Assembly: GCF_003391115.1 (NCBI RefSeq) | Contig: NZ_QTJP01000001.1 | Span: 3,246,501-3,310,500 of the forward strand | DNA length: 64,000 nt | Reading direction: 5' to 3' | Source of the DNA: Sphingomonas crusticola | Lineage (GTDB): Bacteria; Pseudomonadota; Alphaproteobacteria; Sphingomonadales; Sphingomonadaceae | Shown here: positions 9,311 through 18,897 of the stretch, piece after piece | Layout: every line of letters begins with the position of its first letter | Position numbering within the stretch: position 1 is the stretch's first letter | The notes under the pieces: model-generated | The model's database searches: none | Told to the model about the DNA's origin: nothing | Seen by the model: only the letters and a program-made list of their open reading frames with translations | Made by a program: the position numbers and the translations under genes

Positions 9311-10363
9311 CTATCGGCTGCAGGCCTGATCGCCGAGCGACGACAGCCGCGTGCCCATGGACATGGACCAGCTCTGCACGACGATACCCTGAGGTGCGCA
9401 GCGCCTGAGCTGGAACCGCACCTTGCGCGCCTCGAAGTCGAGCGACACCTTGCGAAACGTGTTGAGGACGTCGGTGCCGAGCAGAAGCGCCGGCTCGTCG
9501 GCAATGCCGAACATTTGAAAGGGCGGCAGGTCCGCAAACGCCACCGGCAGGTTGCGGATGACGATCGCGCCTATTTGAAGCTCCGGAATCACCGCCATCT
9601 GCAGGTCGATCGCCTTGCCGGTCACGCCGATCGCCTCGACCGTCTGGAACGCCTGGCGGCGGCGGACGAGCCTGTCGCGCAGCTTGAGATTGCCGATCGT
9701 GACCTGGGAGCCGGTGTCGATCACGGCATCCAGCGCGATGCCGCGGGCGCGGATGTGGGTGAGGATCAGCTGGCCGCGTTTGCGGCGCGCGACGACCACG
9801 ATCTCGCCGGGGAAAGATATGACCGGCGTGGTCGCGTCCTCGACCTTGATCAGGCGCTTTTCGAAATCCATCATCAGCCGTCGCCGGACGAGCGCGTCGA
9901 TGCCGATCATGCCCTGGCCGCCGAGATCGTCTTCGCGCAAAGCCGGAAGCTGGAGGTCGCGGATCGTGCTCGGGCCCAGGGTCAGGCTGTCGACCTTGAC
10001 CCGGTCGACGATGTTGCGGTCCGTCATGCCGTTGAGGATCGCCGGCGTGCCTAGCGGCAATTCGAGGTCGCGGGCAATGCGCAGCCCGATCACGGAAGTA
10101 TCGGCCCCGCTGTCGACGATGAACTGGTAGGGGCCGCGGTCGTTGACACGCACTTCGACGCTGAGGCGGGTTTCGATCCGGCGTGCCTTGAGATCGTCTC
10201 CGCCGATCGCGAGCGTGTCATCCAGGACCGCCGGGGGAAGCGGCGGCAGGTTCGACACCGCCGACGGCGCGGGGCGCGGTTTGCCGATTCTGGGCGCCTG
10301 CGCGTCGCCGGTGCTGACGAGGATGGCCAGCAGCAACGGGAGACCAAGACGAGGAACAAGCAT
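9311..10363 (-). CDS. Retropepsin-like aspartic protease with two active-site motifs
   Basis: 350-residue exported protein: signal peptide to about residue 22, a Pro-rich linker, then two retropepsin-like halves. The first has VDSGADTS (Asp about 84) and the second IDTGSQVT (Asp about 214), each followed by the hydrophobic stretch typical of aspartic proteases. Having both DSG/DTG motifs in one chain suggests an internal pseudo-dimer rather than the homodimer of single-domain retropepsins. Probably acts in the periplasm on unknown peptides. It lies 96 bp downstream of the GH2 gene on the same strand, with a short hairpin between them (10420-10448). Confidence 0.85.
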   Translation of the reverse strand: MLVPRLGLPLLLAILVSTGDAQAPRIGKPRPAPSAVSNLPPLPPAVLDDTLAIGGDDLKARRIETRLSVEVRVNDRGPYQFIVDSGADTSVIGLRIARDLELPLGTPAILNGMTDRNIVDRVKVDSLTLGPSTIRDLQLPALREDDLGGQGMIGIDALVRRRLMMDFEKRLIKVEDATTPVISFPGEIVVVARRKRGQLILTHIRARGIALDAVIDTGSQVTIGNLKLRDRLVRRRQAFQTVEAIGVTGKAIDLQMAVIPELQIGAIVIRNLPVAFADLPPFQMFGIADEPALLLGTDVLNTFRKVSLDFEARKVRFQLRRCAPQGIVVQSWSMSMGTRLSSLGDQACSR

Positions 10364-10419
10364 ACCGCTTCCCTGCCTGTGAGGCGCCCGATCGGGCTAC
10401 ACCCAACAAGGCGGACTAG

Positions 10420-10448
10420 CCACCCGCGATTGTTCGGCCTGCGGGTGG
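10420..10448. other. 8-bp inverted repeat between GH2 and protease genes
   Basis: CCACCCGC (10420-10427) pairs perfectly with GCGGGTGG (10441-10448) around a 13-nt loop. There is no T-tract on either strand, so it is not a convincing intrinsic terminator; it may stabilise the 3' end of the GH2 mRNA or be fortuitous in GC-rich DNA. Confidence 0.35.
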
Positions 10449-10459
10449 GACGCCGCCTC

Positions 10460-13400
10460 CTATCGTGCCTTGACGGCGGTGGGCACGACGTTCCAGCCGC
10501 GCAGTCGCACCGTGACCGCGCCACTCGCCGCGCTCGCCGGATAGCGCACGTCGATGCGGCGCACCTCGCCGGGTAGCAGCGAAACGTAATTGTCGGTGAA
10601 CAAGGCTGGGAGGATCTGCGCGCCGTTCGCGCCGAACATGGTCAGCTTGGTTTCGATCGCGGCGGTGGCCGACGGGTTGGTCAGGTCGACGGTCGTCACG
10701 CGATCCGCGCCGTCGGCGCGGCTGGCGGCGGTTGCCGCGAGCTTGACCTGCGGCATCGTGCCGAGCGCGCGGTACGAGGCGTCGTCGCGGCCCTGCCAGT
10801 AGAAATTGCGCGACAAGACCTCGCCGGACGCGGCGGTGACGTCGAGCGCGACCAGCACGACGCCATTGGCGAGCGCGGGGGCGAGATCGAGCGTGAAAGC
10901 GTCGGCGGTCAGCCCCGCGCCGGCCGAGATGGGCACCGACTTTTCGCCGACGAGCTTGTTGTCGAGCGTGGTCACCCGCGCGTGGACGGTTGCCCCGGCG
11001 AGCGGGCTGCGGCCGTTGTTGATCACCATTACCTTGTAGTCGGGCAGGTTCATCTGGACGTGGACCGGCTCCGACGCCTTCTTGGTGCCGTAGAAGGCGG
11101 CGTGCGTGTCATAGTCGGACGAGAAGATTTGCCAGGCCGAAGACGGCCAGGCGGGTTGCGTCATCCAGAACATGCGCGCGCTGTTGGTGGTCCACAGGCC
11201 GGCGTTGAAGCCTTCGAGGATCGCGCGATAGCTGACATATTGCAGCATCTGCGCCTTGCGCTCGAAATCCTCGAGGCTGGTGGCGGCGCCGAACTGGGCG
11301 TCCATCGCCTTCATGTAGCCCGCTACGGCGCCATTCCCGGTCTGGTGCCAGTCATGATAGGCCCAGACGTCGCTGATCGGCCATAGGTCGGGCGCGGGGA
11401 TGGCGCGTTTCCAGCTTTCCAATGTCGGGAAGCTGGGCGTGCCGAGCTCGACCGAAAAGCCCTTGGCATGTTCGGTGAAATATTCCTCCGGCCGGCGCCA
11501 ATTATAGGGGCCGCTATTCTGGAGCGAGATGCGGTTGGACGACGCCATGTAGAGGCGGGTGCCGTCCTCCCGCTCGATCAATCGCCCGAGCCCCTCGTTG
11601 AGGATCGGCTGCGGCACGCCTTCGTTGCGCGGCACCCACACGACGATCGAGGGGTGGTTGCGGTAGCGGCGGATCACGTCCTTCGCATTGGCGAGGAACA
11701 GAGGCACGTCCTGCGCCTCGATATTGTAATCCTGGGTCGACTCCCAGAAATCGTTGAACACCATGAGGCCATATTCATCGGCGAGCGCGTAGAAATTCTC
11801 TCCGGTATCCTGGCCCATCCAGTTGCGGACGATGTTCATGTGAGCGTCGCGGTGGAGCTTGAAATATGGCTCCTGGCGCTCGCGATCGACGCGCTTCATG
11901 AAATCGTCCATGCCGACGCTGCCTCCGCGCGCGGCGATGCGCACACCGTTGACGCGCAGCACCAGGAAGGGCGAGAGTCCCTCGTCGCCGGCGATCGGCG
12001 TCACCGCCGGGGAGGTTTCCGCGCCCGCGGCGAAGCTATAGGCCCAGCCGCGCGGTACCTGGCGGATCGCCTGATGGCGCGTGTCGACGATCTGCTGGTG
12101 CAGCGATCGTGCCTGGGTCGGATCGACCAACACGCGCCGCAACGCGCCGTCCCGGTCCATCAGCGACAATTCGTAGGTCACCTCGCGCATGCCGAACCGC
12201 ACGTCCTTGGCGTCGGAAGCGCCGGCGGCGAGGTGAAGCATGTGCAGGTCTGGCGCGCCGTAATTATTGGGCCACCATAATTTCGGATCGCGCACGGCGA
12301 GCTGCGGGAAATCATTGGGGGTGAAGGTGATCACGGTCTCGCCCGGAGCAAGCGTTACGGTCTTGGCCACGCTGACATCGTCGAACGCGGCGCGCAGCTC
12401 GGTGGTGACCGGGCGGTCGCCGAGATTCTTGAGCGGAACCTCGATCGTGATGTTGGCGATCTTGTTGTCGCTGCTGGGCAGGGCTGTGATGACCTGCGCG
12501 TCGCCGATCTGGACGTCGCCGGTCGCGGTCAGGTCGACGCCTTGCCACAGGCCGGTGTTGCGATCGCGCACGGTCGGGATCCAGTCCCAGCCTTCGGTCG
12601 CCTCGAAGGTCGGCCCGTCGAGCATCATCATCCCGCCATTTTCGCCGACACCCGAGGTGAGCGATTCCTCGTGCGTCATGCCGGCATGCGGCGGCGGCGA
12701 GACGCGCACCGCAATGGCGTTGCGCTGGCCAGGGAGGAGATTGCCGGTGACGTCGAAGCGGCCGCGGATGAAGGCGCCCTTCATGTCGCCGACGCGCACG
12801 CCGTTGACCCAGATTTCGGCGGTGTAATTGGCGCCGTTGAAGGTCAAGGCGAGGCGCTTGCCGGCCAGCGCGGGGGGCACATCGATTTCGGTGCGGTACC
12901 AATAATCCTGGTGGGCGAGGCTTTCCGGAATCGCGAGGTTGTTGAGTCCGTATGCGGGGTCGGCATAGACGCCACGATCGACCAGCGTGGTCAGCGCGGT
13001 GCCGGGCACGGTCGCCGCATACCATTTGCCGCTGCCGTAGCCGGCGCGCGAGAGAGCGGCACCGTCGGCGCTCGCCATCGTCGAGCCTTCGGCCATGCGC
13101 CAGCCGGCGACACTCCACAGGTTTGGCGCGCGCTGGGCGAGGGCGGGGCCCTTGGGTTCAGGCTTGGCGACGGGCTTCTGATAGGGCGCGCCGCTCTTGG
13201 GCAGGGTCCAGGCGGGTTGCGGCGTTACCTGCCCCGCCATCTGCCTGACCTGCACCGGCCAGGTCGGGCTCGACAGGGTGAAGACGGTCAGCGCCGGATC
13301 GGGCGCGTTCGCCGCCAGCGACCGCAGGTCAGACACGGACAAGGCGGCCGGCGTATAGCTGAAACCCGCGACGCGGCCGCCGAAGGCGCCGTCGCCACCC

Positions 13401-13858
13401 AGCCGGGCTTCCGCCGGGAGTTGCGCAATATTGGCCGGGCCGCTGGCAACGATGTTGCCGTTGAGCAGCAGCCGCGCCGTGCCCTTGTCCGCGACGGCAG
13501 CGAGGAAGGTCCAGCGGCCGCGGGGCATGGCGCTATTGCCGCGGATGATTCCGGCGGGCGTCACCAGGGCCGGGACGCCATGGTCCAACGCGAGAAACAG
13601 GCCCGCGCCCGGCGTTCCGACGCCGGCGACCAGCGCCAGGCGTGCGGGGATGACGGTCGGCTCGACCCAGGCCTGCAATGTGAAGGCTTGCGGTGCCGGC
13701 AAGGTCGTTCCCGGCGCGCCGAGAGGAGAGACCAGCGCGTCGCCGCCGGCTGCGATTTCCGTATTGAATGGGCCGACCGTCCCAGGCGCCGCACACAGGC
13801 CCAAGGTCGTGGCCGACACGCCGAGCATGAATGCTGCCGCACGCGCGAAGCTCGTCAT
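10460..13858 (-). CDS. Secreted GH2-family glycosidase with N-terminal LamG-like domain
   Basis: 1132-residue exported enzyme. Order: signal peptide (to about 25); a LamG/concanavalin-like beta-sandwich (about 55-190, starting FTLQAWVEPT); a linker; a GH2 sugar-binding jelly roll (about 310-440, with WYRTEIDVP and EIWVNG); an immunoglobulin-like domain; a TIM-barrel catalytic domain; and further beta domains. The catalytic acid/base motif is VVWVPRNEG with Glu about 745; a second candidate acid lies in VELGTPSFP about residue 803. The WDWIPTVRDRNTGLW segment is typical of the beta-mannosidase/exo-beta-glucosaminidase branch of GH2, so a beta-mannoside or glucosaminide is a plausible substrate. 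It likely acts in the periplasm or at the surface on plant or fungal glycans. Confidence 0.88.
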   Translation of the reverse strand: MTSFARAAAFMLGVSATTLGLCAAPGTVGPFNTEIAAGGDALVSPLGAPGTTLPAPQAFTLQAWVEPTVIPARLALVAGVGTPGAGLFLALDHGVPALVTPAGIIRGNSAMPRGRWTFLAAVADKGTARLLLNGNIVASGPANIAQLPAEARLGGDGAFGGRVAGFSYTPAALSVSDLRSLAANAPDPALTVFTLSSPTWPVQVRQMAGQVTPQPAWTLPKSGAPYQKPVAKPEPKGPALAQRAPNLWSVAGWRMAEGSTMASADGAALSRAGYGSGKWYAATVPGTALTTLVDRGVYADPAYGLNNLAIPESLAHQDYWYRTEIDVPPALAGKRLALTFNGANYTAEIWVNGVRVGDMKGAFIRGRFDVTGNLLPGQRNAIAVRVSPPPHAGMTHEESLTSGVGENGGMMMLDGPTFEATEGWDWIPTVRDRNTGLWQGVDLTATGDVQIGDAQVITALPSSDNKIANITIEVPLKNLGDRPVTTELRAAFDDVSVAKTVTLAPGETVITFTPNDFPQLAVRDPKLWWPNNYGAPDLHMLHLAAGASDAKDVRFGMREVTYELSLMDRDGALRRVLVDPTQARSLHQQIVDTRHQAIRQVPRGWAYSFAAGAETSPAVTPIAGDEGLSPFLVLRVNGVRIAARGGSVGMDDFMKRVDRERQEPYFKLHRDAHMNIVRNWMGQDTGENFYALADEYGLMVFNDFWESTQDYNIEAQDVPLFLANAKDVIRRYRNHPSIVVWVPRNEGVPQPILNEGLGRLIEREDGTRLYMASSNRISLQNSGPYNWRRPEEYFTEHAKGFSVELGTPSFPTLESWKRAIPAPDLWPISDVWAYHDWHQTGNGAVAGYMKAMDAQFGAATSLEDFERKAQMLQYVSYRAILEGFNAGLWTTNSARMFWMTQPAWPSSAWQIFSSDYDTHAAFYGTKKASEPVHVQMNLPDYKVMVINNGRSPLAGATVHARVTTLDNKLVGEKSVPISAGAGLTADAFTLDLAPALANGVVLVALDVTAASGEVLSRNFYWQGRDDASYRALGTMPQVKLAATAASRADGADRVTTVDLTNPSATAAIETKLTMFGANGAQILPALFTDNYVSLLPGEVRRIDVRYPASAASGAVTVRLRGWNVVPTAVKAR

Positions 13859-14000
13859 CTGTCATCTCTCCCCTGTGGCGGCCGGCTCGTGGCCGCGCGC
13901 GCTCCCCTGCATCTTCAAGCATGGCTCACGGAAAAAACCAAATGATTTGCCTTATCCGCCGCAGTAGCGTTTGCGCCGCGCGCTCGCTATCTCCCCTTCC

Positions 14001-14444
14001 ATGCTGTCACAAAAGGCCCGCTACGCGCTGCGCGCTCTACTCCACCTGGTCGAGCATGGCGCGGCACGGACGATTCAGGTCGGCGAGATGGCCGAGACCC
14101 AGCAGATTCCGCGCAAATATCTCGAGTTCATCATGGTCGATCTCAAGAAAGCCGGGCTCGTGACCAGCCGGCGCGGGCCGGGGGGCGGCTATGTCCTTGC
14201 CCGCGCGCCGTCCGAGATCAGCTTCGTCGAAGTGATCCGCGCGATCGACGGACCGATCGCGCTGGTGCCATGTGCGAGCGAGAATTTCTACGCGCGCTGC
14301 GGCGATTGCCACGACGAGGCGACCTGCGCGATCCGGCGCGTGCTGGCGCAGGTGCGCGACAGCGCGGTGGCGATCCTGGAAAATACGTCGCTGGCCGATG
14401 CGGCGCGCGTCGAATTGGCCGCAGAAGCGTTGTCCCCAGCCTGA
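14001..14444 (+). CDS. Rrf2-family transcriptional regulator, probable sulfur/Fe-S sensor
   Basis: 147 residues from the ATG that gives the standard Rrf2 N-terminus MLSQKARYALRALLHL. A winged helix-turn-helix (about 25-60), the RGPGGGY wing and the dimerisation helix are all present. Cysteines at about 91, 100, 103 and 109 (spacing C-x8-C-x2-C-x5-C) match the cluster-binding region of IscR-like Rrf2 proteins, so a [2Fe-2S] or thiol sensor is likely. It lies 102 bp upstream of the sulfate-binding protein gene, in the same direction, so it probably regulates sulfate uptake (inference). CymR-type Rrf2 proteins control sulfur metabolism in other bacteria. Confidence 0.9.
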   Translation: MLSQKARYALRALLHLVEHGAARTIQVGEMAETQQIPRKYLEFIMVDLKKAGLVTSRRGPGGGYVLARAPSEISFVEVIRAIDGPIALVPCASENFYARCGDCHDEATCAIRRVLAQVRDSAVAILENTSLADAARVELAAEALSPA

Positions 14445-14483
14445 CGGCTATCGGGGCAACAAGAAAAGCTACGCGGGAACGAT

Positions 14484-14497
14484 CAATTCCCCAATTG
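14484..14497. promoter_or_regulatory. Inverted repeat upstream of sbp, candidate regulator site
   Basis: CAATT-CCCC-AATTG is a perfect inverted repeat with a 4-bp spacer in the 102-bp gap between the Rrf2 gene and sbp. Its position about 50 bp before the sbp start makes it a candidate operator for the Rrf2 protein. No convincing -35/-10 pair with normal spacing could be assigned around it. Confidence 0.35.
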
Positions 14498-14546
14498 CCG
14501 GGTAGGGATTAGTATCATAGCTTTCTCTCGAACAGAGGGAGGTTTT

Positions 14547-15563
14547 ATGGATCGTCGGAGATTGATCGTCGCGGCCGCTATTCTTGCGAGCGGACTGGCG
14601 CCGATCGCCGCTAGCGCCGCGGCGCCGGTGGAATTGCTCAATGTCAGCTACGATCCGACGCGCGAACTCTATCGCGACGTCGACGCCGCCTTTAGCGCGC
14701 AGTGGAAGGCGAAGACCGGACAGGTCGTCACCGTCAAACAGAGCCACGGCGGCTCGGGCGCGCAGGCACGCGCGGTGATCGACGGGCTCCAGGCCGACGT
14801 CGTGACGCTGGCGCTGGCCGCAGACATCGACGCGATCGCCGACCGCGCCAAGGCGCTGCCGGCCAATTGGCAGACGCGCCTGCCGCAGAATTCGACGCCT
14901 TATTATTCGACCATCGTGTTCCTGGTGCGCAAGGGTAACCCCAAGGGTATTCAGGATTGGGGTGACCTGATCAAGCCCGGCGTCAAGATCATCACGCCCA
15001 ATCCCAAGACGTCGGGCGGTGCGCGCTGGAATTATCTCGCGGCGTGGGGCTATGCGCAGCGCAAGACCGGCTCGGTCGCCGGCGCGCGCGATTACATGAC
15101 CAAGCTGTTCCGCAATGTTCCGGTGCTCGACAGCGGTGCGCGTGGCGCCACCACCACCTTCGTCCAGCGCGGCCAGGGCGACGTCCTGCTCGCGTGGGAG
15201 AATGAAGCTTATCTGGCCACCAACCAGCTCGGCAAGGGCAAGTTCGAGATCGTCTATCCGTCGATCTCGATCCTCGCCGAGCCGCCGGTCGCGGTGGTCG
15301 ACAAGGTGGTCGACCGTAAGGGCACGCGCGCGGTGGCCGAGGCCTATCTGAAATTCCTCTACACGCCGCAGGCACAGCAGATCATCGGCAAGAATTATTA
15401 CCGTCCGCGCGATCCGGCCGTGGCGGCGCAGTTCAAGGGCCAGTTCAAGAGCCTGGCATTGCTCAATATCGACCGGAATTTCGGCGGTTGGAAGCGTGTC
15501 CAGGCGGCCCACTTCAACGATGGCGGCGTGTTCGACCAGGTGTTCGAAGACGCCAAGAAATAA
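14547..15563 (+). CDS. sbp: Periplasmic sulfate-binding protein of ABC transporter
   Basis: 338-residue solute-binding protein with a signal peptide ([24 protein letters not shown]). Family hallmarks are [13 protein letters not shown] at the mature N-terminus, [31 protein letters not shown] and [10 protein letters not shown], which line the sulfate pocket in Sbp/CysP proteins. It captures sulfate (or thiosulfate) and delivers it to the CysT/CysW permeases encoded downstream. It has a good GGGAGG Shine-Dalgarno, and a hairpin at 15568-15592 separates it from the porin gene. Sbp versus CysP cannot be settled by eye; the single binding protein in the operon must serve the transporter. Confidence 0.95.
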   Translation: MDRRRLIVAAAILASGLAPIAASAAAPVELLNVSYDPTRELYRDVDAAFSAQWKAKTGQVVTVKQSHGGSGAQARAVIDGLQADVVTLALAADIDAIADRAKALPANWQTRLPQNSTPYYSTIVFLVRKGNPKGIQDWGDLIKPGVKIITPNPKTSGGARWNYLAAWGYAQRKTGSVAGARDYMTKLFRNVPVLDSGARGATTTFVQRGQGDVLLAWENEAYLATNQLGKGKFEIVYPSISILAEPPVAVVDKVVDRKGTRAVAEAYLKFLYTPQAQQIIGKNYYRPRDPAVAAQFKGQFKSLALLNIDRNFGGWKRVQAAHFNDGGVFDQVFEDAKK

Positions 15564-15567
15564 TCGA

Positions 15568-15592
15568 CGGCGGGCTCCGGGAGAGCCCGCCG
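15568..15592 (+). terminator. Strong hairpin between sbp and porin gene, partial terminator or mRNA stabiliser
   Basis: CGGCGGGCTC pairs with GAGCCCGCCG (10 bp) around a 5-nt loop, five bases after the sbp stop, followed only by a weak CCTTT. It may reduce read-through into the porin gene or protect the 3' end of sbp mRNA, giving more binding protein than downstream products. Confidence 0.55.
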
Positions 15593-15618
15593 CCTTTCGC
15601 ACGACAAAGGGATAGACC

Positions 15619-17187
15619 ATGATACGCAAGATCCTGCTGGGAAGCGCGTCTACGCTTGCCTTCGCCGCGCCATTGCTGGCGCAGACCCCGACCGAACCCA
15701 CCAGCCAGTCCGCGATCGATGCGCCGCTGACCGACACCAATGCGCAGACCTCCGATGCCACCGGCCGCGATGCGGCGGCACAAGGTTCGGGACTGGATAC
15801 GGCAGTGCCGGCCGATGATAACGCGGGCGCGCCGGTGGCGGCACCGGTCAAGACCGGCAATGCGGTGCTCGACCGCCTCAACGAGCTCGAGGCCAAGATC
15901 AACGCCCTTGAGGCCCGCAACCGCCAGCTGGAAGCCGACGCGGCCGAAACCGCGACCCGCGTCCAGAAGGTCGAGGTGCGCGCGGCGAAAGGCGTGCAGC
16001 CGGGCGTCGCGCCGACCTTCGGCGATCCGACCGACAGCTTCAGCTTCCATCCGCGTGGTACGTTCCAGCTCGATTGGGCCGGCTATCACAGCCGCGCCGG
16101 CGGCTATGACTATAACAATGGCACGGATATCCGCCGTGGCCGCTTCGGTTTCGACGGCACCGCCTGGAAAGTGTGGAAATACCGGATCGAAGCCGAGTTC
16201 GTGAAGAACAGCGTCAACCTGCTCGACGCTTACGTCCAATATACCGGCTTCAAGAACATCGTGCTGACCGTTGGCCAGCATAAGGCGCCCTATGGCCTCG
16301 AAGCCAACAGCACCGATGCCCTCAACACCTTCCTCGAGCGCGGCATGTTCACCAACGCCTTCGGCGCGGTCGGCGCCGAGCGTCGGGTCGGTGCGAACGT
16401 CGCCTACATCACCAACAATTTGACCGCGACTGTCGGTGTGTATGGCGCCGGCGAAGGCGTACAGCGCAACGCGACCACGCCCGACGAAGCCTATAGCGTC
16501 AACGGCCGCGTCACCTATGAGCCCATCCTTGATACCGGCCGCGTGGTGCATGTCGGTGCATCCGCCTTTCACGTCAGCCAGATTGCCGGCAACAGCGTGA
16601 CGCTGAGCGATCGCCCGGGCACGCGCGTCGACGGCGGCGTGATCGAATCGGTGGTGCTCGGCCCGGTTACGACCGGTCCCGCCGCCGGCCGGACGCAGGG
16701 CGTGCGCGACGCAACCTATTGGGGCACGGAAGGCGCGGTCGTGTTCGGTCCCTTCTCGGCGCAGGGCGAATATGGCCACCTCAGCGTCAATCGCTACGGT
16801 AGTGTCGCCTCCGGCAATTTCGATGGTTTCTACGGTTTCGCCACATTCTTCCTCACCGGCGAAAGCCGCGTGTTCAAGGGCGGCGTCGTCGATCGCATCA
16901 AGCCGTTCAACGATTTCAATCCGGCGGGCGGCCATTGGGGCGCGTTCGAGCTGGGCGTGCGTTACGACCGCATGGACCTCACCGATCACGCAATCTCGCC
17001 GCTGTCGCGCCTCGCGACGTCGTGGACCGGTGGGCTCAACTGGTATCTCAACCCCAATACCCGCTTCATCTTCAATTATATTCGCTTCAAGGGGGCGAAC
17101 TCCCCGTTGGTGGTGGCGCCGGTTGCCACCTTCGGCACGACCGCTAAGGGTGACGCCTACGCGACCAGGCTGCAGTTCGACTTCTAG
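15619..17187 (+). CDS. Outer-membrane porin, OprP/OprO (phosphate-selective porin) family
   Basis: 522 residues: signal peptide (cleaved after PLLAQ near residue 22), a Thr/Ala/Pro-rich stretch, a short coiled coil (LNELEAKINALEARNRQL, about 90-115) as in trimeric porins, then a beta-barrel ending in LQFDF with the terminal Phe expected of outer-membrane proteins. The barrel resembles the phosphate-selective porin O/P family, which forms anion-selective trimers. Lying between sbp and cysT suggests it admits sulfate or organosulfur compounds to the periplasm (inference). The stop lies 7 bp before the cysT start. Confidence 0.92.
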   Translation: MIRKILLGSASTLAFAAPLLAQTPTEPTSQSAIDAPLTDTNAQTSDATGRDAAAQGSGLDTAVPADDNAGAPVAAPVKTGNAVLDRLNELEAKINALEARNRQLEADAAETATRVQKVEVRAAKGVQPGVAPTFGDPTDSFSFHPRGTFQLDWAGYHSRAGGYDYNNGTDIRRGRFGFDGTAWKVWKYRIEAEFVKNSVNLLDAYVQYTGFKNIVLTVGQHKAPYGLEANSTDALNTFLERGMFTNAFGAVGAERRVGANVAYITNNLTATVGVYGAGEGVQRNATTPDEAYSVNGRVTYEPILDTGRVVHVGASAFHVSQIAGNSVTLSDRPGTRVDGGVIESVVLGPVTTGPAAGRTQGVRDATYWGTEGAVVFGPFSAQGEYGHLSVNRYGSVASGNFDGFYGFATFFLTGESRVFKGGVVDRIKPFNDFNPAGGHWGAFELGVRYDRMDLTDHAISPLSRLATSWTGGLNWYLNPNTRFIFNYIRFKGANSPLVVAPVATFGTTAKGDAYATRLQFDF

Positions 17188-17194
17188 GGTATCA

Positions 17195-18058
17195 ATGGCG
17201 ACAGCATCATTGCCACTGCCGCGAACCGGCCGGGGAAAGCGCGCGAAATCGCCTCTCCCCGGCCTTTCGTTGACGCTCGGCATCACCATCACCTGGCTGA
17301 CGATACTACTGCTGCTGCCGCTGGTGGCGCTGTTCGCCAAGTCGATCACGCTCGGCCCGGCCCATTTCGTCGACGCCGCTTTCTCGCGTCGCGCGATCGC
17401 ATCCTATGAACTGAGCTTCGGCGCGGCGCTGGTGGCGGCTGCGCTCAATGCCTGCTTCGGCCTGCTCGTGGCATGGGTGCTGGTGCGTTACCGCTTTCCC
17501 GGGCGCCGGTTGCTCGGGGCGATCGTCGATCTGCCGTTCGCGTTGCCGACGGCGGTGGCCGGCATCGCGCTGACCGCGGTATATGCCAATACCGGCTGGG
17601 TCGGGAAGCCGGCCTCCGCGTTCGGGCTGGCACTCGCCTACAACCCGACCGGGGTGGTAATCGCGTTGACATTCATCGGCCTGCCGTTCGTGGTGCGCAC
17701 GGTGGAGCCGGTGCTGGCCGATCTCGGCAAGGGCATCGAGGAAGCTGCCGCCACCCTCGGTGCGGGACGCTGGACGATCTTCCGCCGCGTGATCCTGCCG
17801 GAAATCGCGCCATCGCTGATCACCGGCTTTGCGCTCGCCTTCGCGCGCGGCGTCGGCGAATATGGTTCGGTGATCTTCATTGCGGGCAACATGCCGTTCA
17901 AGTCCGAGATCGCTCCCCTGCTGATCGTCACCAAGCTCGAGGAATATGATTATGCCGGCGCGACCGCGATCGCGACCGTGCTGCTGGTGTCCAGCCTGAT
18001 CCTGCTGGTCGCGATCAATGCCTTTCAGGGCCGGGAATTGCGCAGGCGCAGCGGATGA
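17195..18058 (+). CDS. cysT: Sulfate ABC transporter permease CysT (CysU)
   Basis: 287 residues from the ATG at 17195, 7 bp after the porin stop; the frame is open far upstream inside the porin, but only this start gives a normal CysT. Six predicted membrane helices, and the EAA loop typical of ABC permeases ([15 protein letters not shown]) before helix 5. [16 protein letters not shown] and [14 protein letters not shown] are characteristic of CysT. It forms the channel with CysW. The upstream Shine-Dalgarno is weak, consistent with coupling to porin translation. It overlaps cysW by ATGA. Confidence 0.95.
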   Translation: MATASLPLPRTGRGKRAKSPLPGLSLTLGITITWLTILLLLPLVALFAKSITLGPAHFVDAAFSRRAIASYELSFGAALVAAALNACFGLLVAWVLVRYRFPGRRLLGAIVDLPFALPTAVAGIALTAVYANTGWVGKPASAFGLALAYNPTGVVIALTFIGLPFVVRTVEPVLADLGKGIEEAAATLGAGRWTIFRRVILPEIAPSLITGFALAFARGVGEYGSVIFIAGNMPFKSEIAPLLIVTKLEEYDYAGATAIATVLLVSSLILLVAINAFQGRELRRRSG

Positions 18059-18897
18059 GCGCGAACAAGGCGACGGGCGAGAGCCGGGGCGTCCAGATCC
18101 TGCTGATCCTGGGGGCCGTGATCTATGTGTCGCTGATCCTGGTGCTGCCGCTGGCATCGGTGTTCAGCGAAGCGTTCCGCCACGGCGTGGCCGCGTTCAA
18201 GGCGGCGATCCTCGAACCCGACGCGCTCGCCGCGATCAAGCTGACGCTGACCGTCGCCGCTATCTCGGTGCCGATCAACATGGTGTGCGGCGTCGCTGCC
18301 GCCTGGGCGATCACCAAGCATGATTTCCGGGGTAAGGATTTCCTGATCAGCCTGATCGACGTGCCTTTCTCGATCTCGCCGGTCGTCGCGGGCCTGATGT
18401 ACCTTTTGCTGTTTGGCGCGCAGGGTTGGTTCGGCGACTGGCTGCTGGCCCACGACGTACATATCGCCTTTGCCAAACCCGGCATCGTTCTGGCCACCCT
18501 GATCGTGACCTTGCCGTTTGTAGCGCGCGAGCTGATCCCGCTGATGCAGGCGCAGGGCCGCGAGGAGGAAGAAGCGGCGCTCACGCTCGGCGCGCCGGGA
18601 TGGCGGATATTCCTGTGGGTGACCTTGCCCAACATTCGCTGGGGACTGCTCTATGGGGTGCTGCTGACCAACGCCCGCGCCATGGGTGAGTTCGGCGCGG
18701 TCTCGGTCATTTCGGGCCACATCCGTGGCGAGACCAATACGATGCCGCTGCAGGTCGAAGTGCTCTACAACGAATATAATTTCGCCGCTGCCTTCGCGGT
18801 TGCCTCGTTGTTGGCTGGGCTGGCGCTTGTCACGCTCGGTCTGAAAAGCCTGCTCGAATGGCGCCACCGCGACCAACTGGCCGCTTCGGGACATTAG
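18055..18897 (+). CDS. cysW: Sulfate ABC transporter permease CysW
   Basis: 280-residue permease overlapping cysT by 4 bp (ATGA), a sign of tight translational coupling. Six hydrophobic helices and an EAA motif ([18 protein letters not shown]) are visible, with the CysW-typical [20 protein letters not shown] near the C-terminus. It pairs with CysT and is powered by CysA, whose ATG follows the cysW stop directly. Confidence 0.95.
   Translation: MSANKATGESRGVQILLILGAVIYVSLILVLPLASVFSEAFRHGVAAFKAAILEPDALAAIKLTLTVAAISVPINMVCGVAAAWAITKHDFRGKDFLISLIDVPFSISPVVAGLMYLLLFGAQGWFGDWLLAHDVHIAFAKPGIVLATLIVTLPFVARELIPLMQAQGREEEEAALTLGAPGWRIFLWVTLPNIRWGLLYGVLLTNARAMGEFGAVSVISGHIRGETNTMPLQVEVLYNEYNFAAAFAVASLLAGLALVTLGLKSLLEWRHRDQLAASGH

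Noticed and set aside
12542-13945. A 467-codon open frame on the plus strand across the GH2 gene
   Set aside because: The opposite strand encodes a full signal peptide and GH2 domains with catalytic motifs; the plus-strand frame is a high-GC shadow with no domain or Shine-Dalgarno.
15514-17349. A 611-codon open frame on the minus strand across sbp, the porin and cysT
   Set aside because: It spans three well-supported plus-strand genes, has no recognisable domain, and reflects GC bias at codon positions.
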